Below, piece by piece: positions 54,995 through 63,689 of a stretch of DNA of 64,000 nt. Location: assembly GCA_947492575.1 (NCBI GenBank), contig CANLNK010000006.1:124001-188000 (forward strand), written 5' to 3'. The translations under genes and the position numbers were made by a program. Within the stretch, counting starts at the first letter, position 1; the number at the start of each line of letters is the position of its first letter. The notes beneath the pieces were generated by a model, which saw only the letters and a list, made by a program, of their open reading frames with translations, was not told where the DNA came from and did no database searches. The DNA comes from an uncultured Thalassotalea sp. Its GTDB lineage: Bacteria; Pseudomonadota; Gammaproteobacteria; Enterobacterales; Alteromonadaceae.

Positions 54995-55879
54995 ATGGAT
55001 TGGCTCGCAGAAGACTGTAAAGAGCAAAAATTATCAAGAAAACCTTGGTGTGTTCTCATTATCGATGATGACAAAGAAGTACATAAAGCAACTAAGCTAG
55101 CAATGAAGACCTTTGAATTTCAGGGGCGACCGATCGAATTTATCAGCGCGTATAGTGCCAATGAAGCAAAGCAAGTGCTCAGTCAACGTCACGATATTGC
55201 TGTCATCTTGCTTGACGTTGTAATGGAAACAGACGACGCAGGTTTGCAGCTGGTTAATTACATCCGCAACGAATTAAAAAACTCCATATCGCGAATATGG
55301 CTACGAACGGGCCAAGCGGGGTTAGCCCCTAAAAACGAAGTCATTCGAAATTACGACATTGATGGCTACAAAGCCAAAACAGAAGTCACCCTCGATAGTT
55401 TGCACCACCTATTTTACGTCGCACTCCGTTCGTATAGAGATATCTGCCGCATAGTCAATTATAAAAATGGACTAGCTGCCTTAATTAATACGCTTATTAA
55501 GGTAGATAAGCTTCGCGATGTCCAAGACTACACCACGCACTTGCTTCAATATTTATGTGAAGTATTGGAAGCTTATGAAGCAGAGCTTATTGTTAATCAC
55601 CAAGAAGCGGTGGCTATCAATATTAAAATCCGCAACTGCGAACTGGTAAACGAGCATATCAGCTCGCATCCCGAACAGACATTAACCGCGTTGATTAATC
55701 AAGCGCTTGAAACTAAGTGTGTTCAATACCAAGGAAATTTTGCGGCGATTTACCACAAAGCAGGCGAAGACATTGAATCTGTTGTTGTTTTATGTGTTGA
55801 TTCAGTGTTAGATGACGAGGCAATCGATTTAATACACGTTTTTATAGAGCATGTCAGTATTTTGATTAGTAAGTTTTAA
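54995..55879 (+). CDS. Response regulator with DUF3369 output domain
   Basis: 294 residues from the ATG at 54995; longer frames begin inside the GNAT gene and are rejected. Receiver domain (about 17-145) with the acidic pocket D24-D26, phospho-acceptor D74 in I-L-L-D-V-V-M-E, T in L-R-T-G-Q and K in D-G-Y-K-A-K. The rest (150-294) matches the DUF3369 type, a GAF-like domain often found next to HD-GYP or kinase genes. No DNA-binding domain is present, so it probably acts by protein contact. It is 17 bp before the kinase gene, its likely partner. Confidence 0.85.
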   Translation: MDWLAEDCKEQKLSRKPWCVLIIDDDKEVHKATKLAMKTFEFQGRPIEFISAYSANEAKQVLSQRHDIAVILLDVVMETDDAGLQLVNYIRNELKNSISRIWLRTGQAGLAPKNEVIRNYDIDGYKAKTEVTLDSLHHLFYVALRSYRDICRIVNYKNGLAALINTLIKVDKLRDVQDYTTHLLQYLCEVLEAYEAELIVNHQEAVAINIKIRNCELVNEHISSHPEQTLTALINQALETKCVQYQGNFAAIYHKAGEDIESVVVLCVDSVLDDEAIDLIHVFIEHVSILISKF

Positions 55880-55896
55880 ATACAAGAAGTAACCCT

Positions 55897-57624
55897 ATGC
55901 AACAGTTTAACATCGGTAACATTATCACTTCGCTGAAGTCTTCTTATGGCAAAGATTTCCTCGATACGATAACCATGCAGCTTCACCAAGCTATCAGCGC
56001 ACAATATACGTTTATTGCTAAGCTCGACAAAGAGCGTTCTGTATCTCAAACGCTTTCCCTTGTAGCTGGCAACGACTTTGGTGAAAACTTTGAATATTCC
56101 CTAGAGTTTACTCCCTGTGCTGACGTTAGTGATGACTCTACCTGTATCTACCCTAACAAAATTTGTGATGTCTACCCCAAAGATCAGTTACTTATTGATA
56201 TGGGGATTGAAGGCTACATTGGTTCTCCACTGCATCGAGCTAATGGCGAAGTATTTGGTATAGTCGTTGCGCTCTATGAAAACAATATTGAAAATGCCGA
56301 TGATGTAGCGGCGCTATTTGAGCTTTTTGCTGGACGTATTTCTGCCGAATTGGAAAGATTAGAAAGCGAAAAAGCCCTCAAAGCATTAAATGAATCACTT
56401 GAACAGAATGTAGCCTTTCGAACAGCTGAATTAGAGGTTGCGATTAAATATCTAAAAGAATCACAAAATCAATTAATTGAGCAGGAAAAATTGGCTTCGC
56501 TAGGAAGGCTCGTAGCGGGTGTTGCACATGAAGTAAATACGCCATTAGGGGTGGCTGTACTGGGTAACTCGACTCTTGTCGCGGGTGTTCAAAAACTGGC
56601 ATCAAAATTCGACGAAAAAACGCTGAGTAAAAACGATTTAGCGACATTTATCAGTGATGCCACAGAGGCCGCTAAAGGTGTTGAGTTTAATCTGAGCCGT
56701 GCAAGTGAGTTGGTAGGTAATTTCAAACAAATGGCAACAGAGTTTCATACTGATGAGAAAAATGATGTGAAACTTGTCGACTGGATTACCTCAATTTCAA
56801 CCAGTCTTAACCCAATGCTTAAACGTGCAGATATCAGGCTTGACCTTAAACTGCCAGATAGCAACATTGTTGTCTCCACATATCCATCAAGACTGGCACA
56901 AGTAATTACCAATGTAATATCGAATGCGGCAAGACACGCTTATCCTGATGATTTTGTTTGTGACGACAAGAAGATAACCATAGAGCTCAATGGTGACGCC
57001 TCCAAGTACTCAATTTGCATTACTGACAATGGCAAGGGCATGAGTGAAAGTATTAAAGCAAAGGTGTTAGAACCCTTCTTTACCACAAATAGGGAAAACG
57101 GTGGCATGGGGCTAGGTATGAGTATTGTCCATAACCTAGTGACCGATTCATTAAACGGCATATTAAACATTGAAAGTAATGAAGATCTTGGAACAAAAAT
57201 AAATCTCCATTTTGAGTGCGGTAAGCACTCACTGCTTAATAGTTTCCAAAGGGCTACTCACGACGGAAACGCCTTCTATACAAATTTTCACCAAAAACTT
57301 ATCGATAGTGACGAAACCATAAAACAGCTATTTAAAAGTGTCGACGTTCACAAGCAACGAACCATGGTATTCCAGTCTGTAAATATGTTCATTGTCGAGA
57401 TGAATAACTTAGAAAGCTTATTTGAAGGAGACTCGTTTCACGCCGTTGTCAGTAAGCACAAAGGGATGGGTATAAGCCTCAGAGAGATAAGAATTTGGCA
57501 ACAGTGCTTTGTCGAGACTGTCGCCGAATTCGATGATAAATTCACGGCTAATTTGAGAAGCCTTTGGGAAGACTCACTCTCTGAGTTTAGTGAACACTTT
57601 GCCGATCAACTATTAAATAACTAA
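55897..57624 (+). CDS. Histidine kinase with GAF-like input and C-terminal globin-like domain
   Basis: 575 residues without membrane segments. GAF-like sensor (about 5-150), coiled coil (155-200), HisKA with phospho-acceptor H211 (V-A-H-E-V-N-T-P-L-G), ATPase domain with N343, D-N-G-K-G-M near 377 and G-G-M-G-L-G-M near 402. Residues 450-570 look like a globin: F-Y-T-N-F, L-F-K-S-V-D, K-Q-R-T-M and a candidate haem-binding H521 in S-K-H-K-G-M-G-I. Globin sensors usually have the globin at the N-terminus, so this order is uncommon. A soluble gas or redox sensor for the DUF3369 regulator is inferred. Confidence 0.82.
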   Translation: MQQFNIGNIITSLKSSYGKDFLDTITMQLHQAISAQYTFIAKLDKERSVSQTLSLVAGNDFGENFEYSLEFTPCADVSDDSTCIYPNKICDVYPKDQLLIDMGIEGYIGSPLHRANGEVFGIVVALYENNIENADDVAALFELFAGRISAELERLESEKALKALNESLEQNVAFRTAELEVAIKYLKESQNQLIEQEKLASLGRLVAGVAHEVNTPLGVAVLGNSTLVAGVQKLASKFDEKTLSKNDLATFISDATEAAKGVEFNLSRASELVGNFKQMATEFHTDEKNDVKLVDWITSISTSLNPMLKRADIRLDLKLPDSNIVVSTYPSRLAQVITNVISNAARHAYPDDFVCDDKKITIELNGDASKYSICITDNGKGMSESIKAKVLEPFFTTNRENGGMGLGMSIVHNLVTDSLNGILNIESNEDLGTKINLHFECGKHSLLNSFQRATHDGNAFYTNFHQKLIDSDETIKQLFKSVDVHKQRTMVFQSVNMFIVEMNNLESLFEGDSFHAVVSKHKGMGISLREIRIWQQCFVETVAEFDDKFTANLRSLWEDSLSEFSEHFADQLLNN

Positions 57625-57667
57625 GGCATCAACGGCAACACCTTGGTCTTTTATTCTCATTTAGTTT

Positions 57668-58825
57668 TTAGTTTTGCGCTTGTTCAGCCAAGAGCTTTCG
57701 ATATGCCGAAGGACTATGGCCGACAAACTTCTTAAAGGCCGTATTAAACGTCGATTTAGAATTAAAGCCAACGTCAAACGCAATTCCTGTTATTTGCTTG
57801 TCACTATTCTCTAAAGCCTTTTTCGCCGCCTCGATACGATAGCCGTTAACGAATTGGAAAAAGTTAGTCTTCAAAAACTGCGAGAGCGTTTCCGATATAT
57901 GATTTTCAGTTTCTCTAATCGATTCAGACAGTTTTTTCAGCGATAAATCATCCAACAAGAATAACTGTTCATCTTCCATTACCTGTTCAAGTTTAGTGCT
58001 AATACGCTGCATTCTTTCTTCACTAAGCAGTGCTTCGCGTGTTTGAACAGTTTTCGTATCAGACGATTTAGGTGCACTTTTCTCTGATGACGTCAGTACT
58101 TTTTGACCGAGCGCTTGTTGAGTAAATACAGCAAGTGCCGCAACCTCAACAATAGGTAAAACAATACCTGAACCGAACCATCTCCAGCCTAAGGCATTAA
58201 GCGAGAACTCTACAGCATACATTAACCAAACCGCGCCCCAAATCATCAAAATAATACGGAACCAATCAAGCGAACTTTTCTCGATGTCCGAATAACGCTC
58301 CATTAACTGCTCTCGATGCACCCTATGTTGTCTAAAGGCCATAACGAGAAAATATAAGGTATAAACAATGAACGTAATCGTTGATAAAAGGCATGTGAGT
58401 ACAGCAATTCGCCAAAGTGCAGGGTCTCTTGTCTCAGGCGAAGCAAGCGCGAGTTTTTCTGCAGGCGTAATCATAAAGATGAATGGAAGCATTATTGTAA
58501 TGACAATCACCGGTCCCAATACGGTAATAACTTTTGCTCTATTATCAATCGCCTGCTCAGAAGACATCGCTGCGTGTGCGTAAAAGAAGAGCATTGGACC
58601 AAGTAAAATTCTAAACGGCATTTGCAAACCAGCAATGCCTGGGGCATAAACATAGGCGCCAGAGTATATAAACAGCTCGCCTGATAAATGAACTAACATT
58701 AAGCCGAACAAGGCTTTTAGAAAAAAGTACTGTCTTTCATTTGGCCGCTTGAATAGCTCAAGCAATGCCAACAGCGTCATGCCTATCATGCAGGAATATA
58801 AAATCGTGGGAAGCAGGTTTACCAT
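57668..58825 (-). CDS. AraC-family regulator with N-terminal membrane domain
   Basis: 385 residues. About seven hydrophobic segments fill residues 5-240, a charged linker follows, then the AraC DNA-binding domain (about 275-380): I-R-E-T-E-N-H-I-S-E-T-L-S-Q-F and I-A-F-D-V-G-F-N-S-K-S-T-F-N-T-A-F-K-K-F-V-G-H-S-P-S-A-Y-R. One-component membrane AraC proteins of this kind occur widely in marine Gammaproteobacteria and Bacteroidetes. It converges on the kinase gene and is otherwise isolated; target unknown. Confidence 0.88.
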   Translation of the reverse strand: MVNLLPTILYSCMIGMTLLALLELFKRPNERQYFFLKALFGLMLVHLSGELFIYSGAYVYAPGIAGLQMPFRILLGPMLFFYAHAAMSSEQAIDNRAKVITVLGPVIVITIMLPFIFMITPAEKLALASPETRDPALWRIAVLTCLLSTITFIVYTLYFLVMAFRQHRVHREQLMERYSDIEKSSLDWFRIILMIWGAVWLMYAVEFSLNALGWRWFGSGIVLPIVEVAALAVFTQQALGQKVLTSSEKSAPKSSDTKTVQTREALLSEERMQRISTKLEQVMEDEQLFLLDDLSLKKLSESIRETENHISETLSQFLKTNFFQFVNGYRIEAAKKALENSDKQITGIAFDVGFNSKSTFNTAFKKFVGHSPSAYRKLLAEQAQN

Positions 58826-59050
58826 CTAACTCACATTTCTCATTGAACACCTAATTACTATACACTAATGATACGGAGAGCACGTAGTCTAAAGCACCTA
58901 ATTGAGCCCATTAAAATAAAACGGTCTCGCTGTTAGAAAAGAGCTAGCTGTATGATATACCTCACTAATTTTTAACAGGCTTTAACTCCGGCATAGCCAG
59001 CGCCTTATGTCTGCAGTAAACTAATCGTTTGTTACATTCTCGGAAAGCTC

Positions 59051-59731
59051 ATGACGACTAGCATTACCAAACAAGAAAAAGTACAAGCCATTATTAAGAT
59101 CCTCGACGAGCTCTATCCGGAAGTACCAATTCCGCTTGATCACAAAGATCCTTATACCTTGCTTGTAGCGGTGCTACTATCTGCACAATGCACTGATGAA
59201 CGGGTTAACCAGATAACGCCATTGTTGTTTGCTCGCGCCGACAACCCTTATGACATGGTTAAAATGAGCATAGAAGAAATCAAAGCCATCATTAAGCCTT
59301 GTGGCTTATCGCCAATGAAGTCAAAAGGCATTTGGCACTTGTCGGAAATGATCATCAACGAACATAACGGCGAGGTTCCGCAAGATCTCAAAGCACTTGA
59401 AGCCATGCCAGGCGTTGGTCACAAAACTGCATCTGTGGTGATGTCGCAGGCATTTAATGTACCTTCATTTCCTGTCGATACCCATATTCACCGATTAATG
59501 TATCGCTGGGGGCTATCGAATGGTAAAAGCGTTGAGCAAACAGAACGCGATGGACGTCGTTTGTTTCCAAAAGAGCGATGGAATGACCTGCATTTACAAA
59601 TTATCTATTACGGGCGCGAGTACTGCCCTGCCCGTGGCTTTGACTTAGACAAGTGCATCATCACTCAGAAATTTGGCCGTAAAAGCTTTATCAACGAAGT
59701 GCTAAAAGAAAAAGCTAAAAAGAAGAAATAA
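59051..59731 (+). CDS. Endonuclease III-like protein lacking the 4Fe-4S motif
   Basis: 226 residues of the HhH-GPD superfamily. The hairpin M-P-G-V-G-H-K-T-A-S-V-V keeps the catalytic Lys and F-P-V-D-T-H-I-H-R keeps the catalytic Asp. The C-terminus has only two Cys residues (Y-C-P-A-R and D-K-C-I-I-T) and cannot form the usual C-x6-C-x2-C-x5-C cluster site. It ends in a Lys-rich tail. A glycosylase or AP lyase is expected, with altered DNA contacts. It is distinct from nth at 25412 and from the array fragments. The cyclophilin gene follows after 16 bp. Confidence 0.88.
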   Translation: MTTSITKQEKVQAIIKILDELYPEVPIPLDHKDPYTLLVAVLLSAQCTDERVNQITPLLFARADNPYDMVKMSIEEIKAIIKPCGLSPMKSKGIWHLSEMIINEHNGEVPQDLKALEAMPGVGHKTASVVMSQAFNVPSFPVDTHIHRLMYRWGLSNGKSVEQTERDGRRLFPKERWNDLHLQIIYYGREYCPARGFDLDKCIITQKFGRKSFINEVLKEKAKKKK

Positions 59732-59747
59732 ACGATTAGGTAGCGTC

Positions 59748-60371
59748 ATGTTAAATAAAATTATCGCCTTTACGACTATTTTACTGCTTTCCGCAGCATT
59801 ACAAACAAAGTCACTAGCGGCAACGCCAAAAGGACAATACGTTCAACCAAATAACCTGTTTCCAAAGGTACGCGTCGAAACCTCAATGGGCAACTTTGTG
59901 CTTGAGCTTGATAGAGTGAAAGCAAGGATCACTACGGATAACTTTTTAAGTTATGTTGTCGGCGGTGAATATAACAAAACGATTGTACATCGTGTTGAGG
60001 AAGATTATTTAATCCAAGCTGGTGGCTATAACGTCGATTACTCTGAAATCGTAGCGTATGAGCCAATCTTTAATGAATCTGGCAATGGTCTAAAAAACAG
60101 TTTTGGCACAATTGCAATGGCAAAAGCTTATTCAGACGCACATTCCGCTACCAGTCAGTTTTTTATCAACTTAAACAACAACACCAACTTGAACCCCGGT
60201 AGCTCTTGGGGCTACGCGGTTTTTGGTCAGGTTGTTGAAGGCTATGACATAGTGGAAACCATCGGACAGGTTGAGGTGGGTCAAAGCCCTGAGCTGGGTT
60301 ACCCCACGGTACCTAAACAAACTATTACCATTATTCGAATGGTGATTTTAGACGAAGCGCCAGCAAGCTAA
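59748..60371 (+). CDS. Periplasmic cyclophilin-type peptidyl-prolyl isomerase
   Basis: 207 residues with a signal peptide (about 1-25, S-L-A-A). Cyclophilin domain from about 40: V-R-V-E-T-S-M-G-N-F-V-L-E-L, A-T-S-Q-F-F-I-N-L near 138 and W-G-Y-A-V-F-G-Q-V-V-E-G near 157. The usual catalytic Arg of F-H-R is seen as V-H-R-V. It speeds proline isomerisation in exported proteins. Possibly co-transcribed with the Nth-like gene. Confidence 0.9.
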   Translation: MLNKIIAFTTILLLSAALQTKSLAATPKGQYVQPNNLFPKVRVETSMGNFVLELDRVKARITTDNFLSYVVGGEYNKTIVHRVEEDYLIQAGGYNVDYSEIVAYEPIFNESGNGLKNSFGTIAMAKAYSDAHSATSQFFINLNNNTNLNPGSSWGYAVFGQVVEGYDIVETIGQVEVGQSPELGYPTVPKQTITIIRMVILDEAPAS

Positions 60372-60423
60372 GCAAATCTAAGTAAGCCTAGGTACGAAGT
60401 GCAGGTTGAGCGAGCAGAGTAGA

Positions 60424-60819
60424 TTATTTGTAAAACTCTGAGCGCTCAATCACTTCAATATCGTATCCGTCTGGGTCTTTAATAAAGAAGAATTTGGCAA
60501 CGAGATCATCCCCGTTATAAAACGACTTTACGTCTTTTGGTGAGTAACCTGCAGCTTTGGCCTTAGCGTGAAGATCCTCAATATTTTCAGCGGCAAACGC
60601 TAAGTGTCCGTAACCATTACCGAGTTCGTATACTTCTTTTTGAGCATGATTTGCGGTTAACTCTAACTCAAAATCAGTTTCATCATTGCCCAAATAAATC
60701 AGGTCGAAATCGTCAAAATTTATCTGACGTTTGATTCGAAAATCAAACACGGTTTGATAGAATTCTATTGATTTCTTTGCATCGAAAACTCGAAGCATTG
60801 AGTGAATCATCTTTGCCAT
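60424..60819 (-). CDS. Glyoxalase I-like VOC-family protein
   Basis: 131 residues. The paired beta-alpha-beta-beta-beta modules carry the four metal ligands expected for glyoxalase I: H6 (I-H-S-M-L-R-V), a Glu in F-E-L-E-L-T, H in G-Y-G-H-L-A-F near 71 and E in D-I-E-V-I-E-R near 122. It is probably a lactoylglutathione lyase that detoxifies methylglyoxal. It is close to but not a certain match for GloA, so no symbol is given. Divergent from the ribbon-helix-helix gene. Confidence 0.82.
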   Translation of the reverse strand: MAKMIHSMLRVFDAKKSIEFYQTVFDFRIKRQINFDDFDLIYLGNDETDFELELTANHAQKEVYELGNGYGHLAFAAENIEDLHAKAKAAGYSPKDVKSFYNGDDLVAKFFFIKDPDGYDIEVIERSEFYK

Positions 60820-60834
60820 TGTTTAGGAACCTTT

Positions 60835-61110
60835 ATGTGTGAACTCTATGCATCTCAACCACAGTCTTTATATGACATCACTAAACGCTCTGTTCGCATT
60901 CAAGGCGTTGTCACGAGCGTAGCGCTAGAAAATAAAATGTGGGAAATCCTCGACCAAATTGCAGCTAAAGAATCGTTGAGTGTTGCCGAATTTATTTCAA
61001 CCTTGTATCAAGAAATCATCGAACAGCGCGGAGCCATTCGCAATTTAGCTTCGATGCTAAGAGTTACTTGTTTAACGTATGCGCTGAATACTAATACAAC
61101 CGAACATTGA
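60835..61110 (+). CDS. Ribbon-helix-helix domain protein
   Basis: 91 residues from the ATG at 60835, chosen for AGGAACC just upstream; the longer frame from 60802 overlaps the divergent gene start. The pattern R-S-V-R-I-Q-G-V-V-T-S-V-A-L-E-N-K-M-W-E-I-L-D-Q-I-A-A-K-E-S-L-S fits the RHH_4-type domain, a small DNA-binding or sulfotransferase-associated fold. No toxin partner is adjacent. Target unknown. Confidence 0.75.
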   Translation: MCELYASQPQSLYDITKRSVRIQGVVTSVALENKMWEILDQIAAKESLSVAEFISTLYQEIIEQRGAIRNLASMLRVTCLTYALNTNTTEH

Positions 61111-61264
61111 TTAGGTAGTATTCACATACTACAGCGCGAAATTTCAGGCAGTTACCAGTGCACTATCTAAATATCTGCTCTAAATAACTGTTCGGACAAA
61201 CAGCTTGAAGTAGATACTCCAACAGCACACTGGTTAAGCTCAGGCGTCGAACTTCGGCCTATTT

Positions 61265-62398
61265 CTAAGGAAATGAATAACGAATAATGCGCTTTAGCAC
61301 AGAGGCGTATTGTCGAAGAAAGCTACCCGTATTGTAATGAATGCCATGCTGAGCAAAAATTTCTTTAACTCTAGGTGCAACTTCACGATAACGTCTTGCT
61401 GGCATGTCAGGAAACAAGTGATGCTCTATTTGAAAGCTTAAATGCCCGGTAGAAACATGGAACCAGTTACCACCCTTAATATTTGACGAGCCTAACGCTT
61501 GACGATAATACCATTGGCCCTTACTTTCGTTTTTACACTCTGCTTCTTGAAATACCTGAGCATGTTCAGTGAAGTGGCCACAGAAAATGATGGTTGATGT
61601 CCATAAATTTCTCAATAAGTTAGCCACTAAATTCCCTACTAGTACCCACAAAAAGAATGGGCCTGCAAGCAATGGGAAAATGACATAATCTGTGACGAGT
61701 TGTCGTGCACCTTTCGAGAAAAACCGCTGCTTTAATTCTGCATGCGAAATTTTATGTTGGCGATTATCCTTCTTTTTACCGAAAAATACGCGCTCGGCCG
61801 CCATCTCGTGATAAGCAATACCCCATTGAAAAAGAACGCTTAACAGAATATAGGTAACAAACTGCCATAGGTTTTTCACACGCCACGCAAAGTCATTTGA
61901 TAGGCGTAAAAGACCATATCCATAGTCTCTATCTTTGCCGACGATATTAGTGTAAGTGTGATGCTCATAGTTATGCACCCTGTTCCAACTAGCACCATCA
62001 CAAGCGATATCCCACTCATAAGCTTTGGAATTAATGTGCTTATCATTCATCCAGTCATACTGGCCATGCATCACATTATGACCAATTTCCATATTATCGA
62101 GAATTTTTCCCGCGGCGAGTAGCAGCACCCCGATAGCCCAAAGGATAGGTGAAACAAAACCCAGCACAATAAGAATTCTGCCACTCCACTGCACTAATCG
62201 CTGCAAGCGAATAATTAGGCGAATATAGTTAGCGTCTTCTTGGCCCACTTTCGCCATCGTTTCCGCGCGAAGACCGTCTAATTGTTGGCCTAATTGTTCG
62301 TAATTAGGCTCCGTTTTATGGCTTGGCTTTTGGTTCAGTTCTTGGCTAGCTAATTGACTAGGTTTTTGATTCGTTTTTTCACTGGTTAAGGAGATCAT
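61265..62398 (-). CDS. Membrane fatty-acid desaturase
   Basis: 377 residues from the ATG at 62398; the longer frame lies inside the reductase gene and is rejected. Three histidine boxes are present: H-N-V-M-H, H-N-Y-E-H-H and Q-I-E-H-H-L-F-P, with hydrophobic segments between them (about 80-105, 180-200, 235-265). It introduces a double bond into acyl chains using electrons from a reductase. It overlaps the reductase stop in an ATGA arrangement, so the two are translated as a pair, resembling the DesB-DesC layout of pseudomonads. Confidence 0.9.
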   Translation of the reverse strand: MISLTSEKTNQKPSQLASQELNQKPSHKTEPNYEQLGQQLDGLRAETMAKVGQEDANYIRLIIRLQRLVQWSGRILIVLGFVSPILWAIGVLLLAAGKILDNMEIGHNVMHGQYDWMNDKHINSKAYEWDIACDGASWNRVHNYEHHTYTNIVGKDRDYGYGLLRLSNDFAWRVKNLWQFVTYILLSVLFQWGIAYHEMAAERVFFGKKKDNRQHKISHAELKQRFFSKGARQLVTDYVIFPLLAGPFFLWVLVGNLVANLLRNLWTSTIIFCGHFTEHAQVFQEAECKNESKGQWYYRQALGSSNIKGGNWFHVSTGHLSFQIEHHLFPDMPARRYREVAPRVKEIFAQHGIHYNTGSFLRQYASVLKRIIRYSFP

Positions 62399-63537
62399 GC
62401 TTCTAACTCCACATCCGTCATAAGTTGCGATACACAAAGTTGAATAAGCTCTTCGCCGCGATCTGACACTTCGCCCGTGCGCAAATTCTTCACCACACCA
62501 CTCTTCTTTACACACTGACACTGGTGGCAAATGCCCATTTTACAGCCGTAAGTCAATTGCCTCCCTTTTGCTAATAACTGAGTTAACACTGGCTCTGCAT
62601 TTGTTAGCTCAATAAGTTCACTATTTAACTGAGCAGTAAAAGTTTGCTGTTCATCAGGCGTGGTTGGGATAAGTGAGAAATGCTCGGCATAAATTGGCAA
62701 GTTCTCGCGCTTCGCAAACTCAGCTGCCGCATGATAAAACGGGCTTGGTCCGCAAACATAAAGCGCATCAGCGTTGAGGGTAGGTAACTTTTTGCTTAGC
62801 TCACCGTCCTTCGTACGGGTCAGTAATTCAAAGGTAAAAAAGTCCAACTGCTCAGCGATTACCTCAAGCTCATCTAACAGCAAATGCTCACCAGGCTTGG
62901 CGTAATACACAAGGTGAAGTGCACTAACGTTAGCATCTCTTTCGTGTTTATTACTCCTCGATTGGTCGTCAAGCATGTTATTTAACATTGCGTTTAACAT
63001 GGCAATAAAGGGCGTAATACCAGAGCCAGCTGCAAGAAATAGAGCTCTCTGTTCAGGCTGAAGATTAAATTGGAATGTAAAATCACCGCTAGGCTTAGAC
63101 ACATTAACCCAGCTGCCAAGAGCCAAGGCTTCTAACTTTGGCGTAAGTATGCCGTGTGGCTGCGACTTTACGACGAGCCTTACTAATCGCTTCGACTTTG
63201 CCAAAGAAGGGCTAGATGCAATAGTAAATAACCGAGTAACCAATCGACCATCTATTTCTAAAGTTAACTCAAGGTGCTGTCCTGCCTTATGCACAGGCCA
63301 ATACGAAGGTACTTTTAACTGAACTTCTACTGTATTTGCGTGTAACTTTTTAACAGCAACGATTTCCGCTCGATAGTAACCATCCCGCCAATTTGGCTTC
63401 ACTAATTGAATAACTGTCTCTAAATAACCACCGACTGAAGAGTAATGGAGAATTTGGCGGCTTATCCACGAAGATAATTTACCTGACGCAACACCTAGCA
63501 CTTTGAGCTTACACCTGTTCGCTGAATTTGAGCGCAC
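62395..63537 (-). CDS. Ferredoxin-NADP reductase-type electron donor for the desaturase
   Basis: 380 residues. FAD-binding domain (about 50-150; R-L-F-T-I-A-S-S-P near 103), NAD(P)-binding domain (about 160-270; A-A-G-S-G-I-T-P-F-I and Y-V-C-G-P-S-P-F-Y) and a C-terminal plant-type 2Fe-2S domain with C-K-M-G-I-C-H-Q-C and a fourth Cys in I-Q-L-C-V-S. It carries electrons from NAD(P)H to the desaturase encoded next. The exact start is uncertain because the first 45 residues are poorly conserved. Confidence 0.9.
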   Translation of the reverse strand: MRSNSANRCKLKVLGVASGKLSSWISRQILHYSSVGGYLETVIQLVKPNWRDGYYRAEIVAVKKLHANTVEVQLKVPSYWPVHKAGQHLELTLEIDGRLVTRLFTIASSPSLAKSKRLVRLVVKSQPHGILTPKLEALALGSWVNVSKPSGDFTFQFNLQPEQRALFLAAGSGITPFIAMLNAMLNNMLDDQSRSNKHERDANVSALHLVYYAKPGEHLLLDELEVIAEQLDFFTFELLTRTKDGELSKKLPTLNADALYVCGPSPFYHAAAEFAKRENLPIYAEHFSLIPTTPDEQQTFTAQLNSELIELTNAEPVLTQLLAKGRQLTYGCKMGICHQCQCVKKSGVVKNLRTGEVSDRGEELIQLCVSQLMTDVELEA

Positions 63538-63689
63538 AAGTGTAAGCTGAAATATATAAAGATCAACTACTTTTAGATTATTTGTTCTTTATTGACGTAA
63601 TAGGAAGTTAAGCCAATGAATATTTAATTCATTACATTCAATGACTTAATTTTACATGGGAGGCTTTAGAGGTATATTTAGTTGGCTTT

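Noticed and set aside
60802-60834. Upstream start for the ribbon-helix-helix gene
   Set aside because: It would overlap the start of the divergent glyoxalase-like gene and lacks a ribosome-binding site; the ATG at 60835 has one.
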